A stretch of DNA of 64,000 bases, taken from NCBI RefSeq assembly GCF_002234675.1, contig NC_019866.2, forward strand, positions 13,297,261 through 13,361,260. Reading direction: 5' to 3'. This DNA comes from Oryzias latipes (lineage: Eukaryota > Chordata > Actinopteri > Beloniformes > Adrianichthyidae). Position numbers and translations under genes: made by a program. This document shows, in pieces, positions 61,437-64,000 of this stretch; positions within the stretch are counted from its first letter, which is position 1, and each line of letters opens with the position of its first letter. Under the pieces are notes generated by a model. It had not been told where the DNA came from, ran no database searches, and worked only from the letters and a program-made list of their open reading frames with translations.

Positions 61437-62123
61437 CATAAACTTGTTCTGTTTCTACAAATAAAAAATTAACCAAAAACTTTCAAGTTATGAACATGAG
61501 CTATACTTAACTTGCTCTAAAGGAAAAAGTAGCTTTTTCAAAATAAAAGCGGATCCTCATTTCTGTAAAATACATAATACAAGTGGTAAAACAAATAGCA
61601 TATAAAGTTCTGCAGAAAGGTGACATGTTGACACAATATTGCATGTTTGCACAAAGCGGTGAGAGCAAAGTAACTTCCCAAAATATTATTGTAAAACTAC
61701 AGAAGAGAAATTATTCATTCGTTTGATTGAAAATTAGCTAGAAAATGTCAGAAAGGTTCTGTTTTGTTTAAGTTCAGTCACAAAAAAGCTGGCATACTAA
61801 AACATCTGTGAGTCTTGTGTATTTACTCATGTTTTTTTGATTATCCAGAGTTCACACAGGTTATGTTTCTCCTTTTATAGCCATCCCTCTGTAAAGTTTG
61901 AATCATTAACTGTCTATTGATACGTCACCCTTCATCAGGCGTATATGACGGCGGTGGCATTACATAATACCACTTTGAGTCAACACTTTCATAATATCAT
62001 AAGAAAAAAATCTTAAAAATAAAATATGACCAATATTTAGAAGTTTCCAGACAGAGCGGGGCAATTGTTCTAAACAGAACTCACTTTCTGGCAGACATGT
62101 ACATCATTTTAAATAACCGCAGT

Positions 62124-62978
62124 TCACTCGTTACTGATGCAAAATACGAGACGGATGGCGTACATGGTGTCCAGAGTGTAAACGATGAAGTTAAAGACAG
62201 CCATGACTGTGACGACCACCAGTTTATCGTGGTTACGAACCAGCTGGCTGTTATTCTGTCTGATGCTGAAGCTATACAGCGGCCATAGCACCATGGCCGT
62301 CATGTACATCACCGTCGCCAGGATGTTATAGACAATCGTTAACTTGTCAAAGGAGAAAGGGATGAAAGAGGTCAGCTGTGCGAGACTCAGGAGGACCAAG
62401 ATGATGGCAAAGACAAAGCATAGGGAGAACACGGCCACACACCACTGCATTGGTGGGGAGCCTGAGTACTGCGGCGTCTCCATGGACATGAAGATAATGC
62501 AGGCGATGAAGGTCTCCAGGATCTTCATTATGCCGGGCAATGTGGAGAGAAAGCCGTTAGTCTGCCCCGTTGAGCGGAGACGAAGACGTGTTAGGACCAC
62601 CTCTCCGACATACAAGGCCAAGCAAACCCAGGAAACCACGGTTGCTCCAATCTGCCGATTACACGTGCCGCAGGTGAAGAAGGCGGGGTAAATGATGGAC
62701 GTAGAGAGGCACAGCAGACTTGCCAGGATTGCATGGGCAGCGGTGAAGTCTTCCCAGGCGAAAGGCATCTTGGTGTTGACAGTGGTGAACTCCAGGATGA
62801 CAATAAGGAGCGTAAAGAAGCAGCAGAAGCACCAGCTGAACATGCACCATGCCCAGTATGAGGAAGCTACGTGTCCTGCTGATGCAACCAGGCTGAAACA
62901 AATGCAAGCCAGGATTGTAGCTATCATTCGAATAATCCCCACAGGCTGGGTGACGGATTTTAAATCCACAGAAGCCAT
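62124..62978 (-). CDS. Myeloid-associated differentiation marker-like protein (MYADM family)
   Basis: The single coding exon encodes 284 residues. MYADM proteins are eight-pass membrane proteins with two MARVEL domains that localise to membrane rafts and cell contacts. Human MYADM influences Rac1 targeting and endothelial barrier function. Hydrophobic segments lie at about 14-33, 43-64, 78-100, 111-130, 148-166, 178-201, 213-237 and 252-280, so the two MARVEL halves are about 11-140 and 145-281. Family-like signs are SVTQPVGIIRM at the start, WCMFSWCFCC, and FTCGTCNRQ between TM3 and TM4. The ATG has a strong context (CAGCC then ATGG). A possible splice acceptor (TGCTAAAG) lies about 20 nt upstream, implying non-coding 5' exons. 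Which MYADM paralogue it is cannot be told here. Confidence 0.9.
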   Translation of the reverse strand: MASVDLKSVTQPVGIIRMIATILACICFSLVASAGHVASSYWAWCMFSWCFCCFFTLLIVILEFTTVNTKMPFAWEDFTAAHAILASLLCLSTSIIYPAFFTCGTCNRQIGATVVSWVCLALYVGEVVLTRLRLRSTGQTNGFLSTLPGIMKILETFIACIIFMSMETPQYSGSPPMQWCVAVFSLCFVFAIILVLLSLAQLTSFIPFSFDKLTIVYNILATVMYMTAMVLWPLYSFSIRQNNSQLVRNHDKLVVVTVMAVFNFIVYTLDTMYAIRLVFCISNE

Positions 62979-64000
62979 GGCTGAAGAACAGCCTCTTTAG
63001 CATAAAAGAAAAAAATCAGTTAATCCTGATTGGAGTTCCTTTCCGGTCAACAAGGCCTTGATTTTTTAAGCAAGTCATGAAGAATAAATCCATGTAAGTT
63101 GCCAAACAAACAAGTATGTGCTCTGTAAAACAGAAACTCAGGTGTGGTTTGTATTCTGGAAAAATATCCTGGGCTTGTCTGAGGCGTTTATGGCCCTTGT
63201 CCTGAATCCTGATTGGACACGGGTCAGCCTTTATCTCGTTCCTGTTCGGAAGCTTCCTGGACTGTGGTCCTCAACACACCCTGACTCAGGGTGAGACAGC
63301 CAGTCATGGAGAAAACAGGTTTCACTCTGCATTCATTTTGTTCACAGATTTTAAATAGTACAAATGACCTGGGACACACTTTGCATATTGTATAACTTCA
63401 TAAAAGTGGCACCAACGCTCAGTGGAACATGAAAAAACAGGATCACAATGACTTATTTACAAATAAAGGAATTTATTTAACCATTTTTTCTTGTTTCACA
63501 TAGTTCCATCATTCTGACATCACAGATCTTTGCCGTCGACACAAATGGGGTCAATTAAATGAATACTGTGGTAAAACTGAAACAGAACCAATAGCTATCA
63601 CCGCCACATCTGTTAAATTTTAACTGCAGGATGTCCATTCCCTTATTTGCTGATCATTTGGTCTATAAAGAAGAGCTCAAACAGGACCTGCATTGACGAT
63701 GGGATTTTTAAATGACATTGCCCTGGAGACGATGGTGCACAAGACACCGAACAACGACAAAGATGTAACCTAAGAGAAAGAACTGTCATCCTTGATTTTT
63801 ATTTTAGCTGGAGGAACAACCAATACATTAAGCCTTCCCTCTGTTCATATAGAGTGCTGTCATTTTATTAAAAGACCACTGGGAACAATGTTAAAATAGA
63901 TCCAAACATGGTAAAAGTGGGACTTTAAATCCACTCAGCAGTTTCCAGTGATAAACTGGATTAACTTGTCTTAATAACAGTTTATTGGGTTTATCCAATT
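62979..64000. other. Upstream region of the myadm-like gene
   Basis: A probable 5' UTR exon junction lies near 63000. On the minus strand a CCAATC motif falls near 63205-63215, and an AP-1-like TGACTCA falls near 63280-63286. These are weak promoter hints only. A partial TTAA-type element lies at 63852-63928. Nothing else is recognised. Confidence 0.4.
63852..63928 (-). mobile_element. TTAA-flanked non-autonomous element, copy D (fragment)
   Basis: Read on the minus strand from TTAA (63925-63928), it starts AAGTCCCACTTTTACC and reaches GTTCCCAGTGGTCTTTTAAT. This equals the first 75 bp of copies A to C. The rest of the element is absent. Confidence 0.7.

Noticed and set aside
62344..63000. 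Plus-strand frames of 115 and 102 codons, and a 114-codon minus-strand frame in another phase
   Set aside because: They overlap the myadm-like coding sequence in other frames and encode nothing recognisable.

Overview
The window looks like nuclear DNA of a teleost fish, probably medaka or a close relative (Oryzias). It is AT-rich, has vertebrate genes split by introns, and is full of short fish-type repeats: tRNA-derived SINEs, Tc1 and hAT elements, and small elements flanked by TTAA. Two of these repeat families resemble ones I associate with medaka, but the species call is an inference. No bacterial, phage or CRISPR features are present.

Three real genes are supported, all on the minus strand. 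(1) nherf2 (slc9a3r2), 34858 down to 5694, is a two-PDZ scaffold with an ezrin-binding tail. I could resolve six coding exons (207, 282, 216, 154, 119 and 165 nt) that join in frame to 380 residues. Its first intron has a GC donor, and its second intron is 20 kb and packed with repeats. (2) sstr5, a somatostatin receptor type 5-like GPCR, 55628 down to 52591, has a short intron in the third cytoplasmic loop and a third exon giving an alternative C-tail. (3) A myadm-like eight-pass MARVEL protein, 62978 to 62124, is a single coding exon. In human, NHERF2 and SSTR5 also lie on one chromosome arm (16p13.3), which supports both identities.

The rest is introns and intergenic DNA shaped by transposons. 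Intron 2 of nherf2 holds a dead Tc1 element (13132-15472) split by a hAT element with a perfect 8-bp target duplication. Between nherf2 and sstr5 lie two unusual loci. At 36488-37001 a fold-back element directly abuts a roughly 220-bp piece of 28S rRNA gene that spans the R2 insertion site. At 39283-42364 a decayed transposon-like gene is preceded by a TATA box and a very long in-register array of heat-shock elements (19 consecutive 5-bp units, 14 perfect), and is split by another inverted-repeat element.

The three genes show no operon-like link. NHERF2 is an apical scaffold for receptors and transporters, SSTR5 is a Gi-coupled receptor, and MYADM is a membrane-raft protein. Sharing a neighbourhood is most likely inherited synteny. 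The strongest leads for new biology are the heat-shock promoter on the transposon, the 28S-bearing fold-back locus, and the alternative receptor tail.
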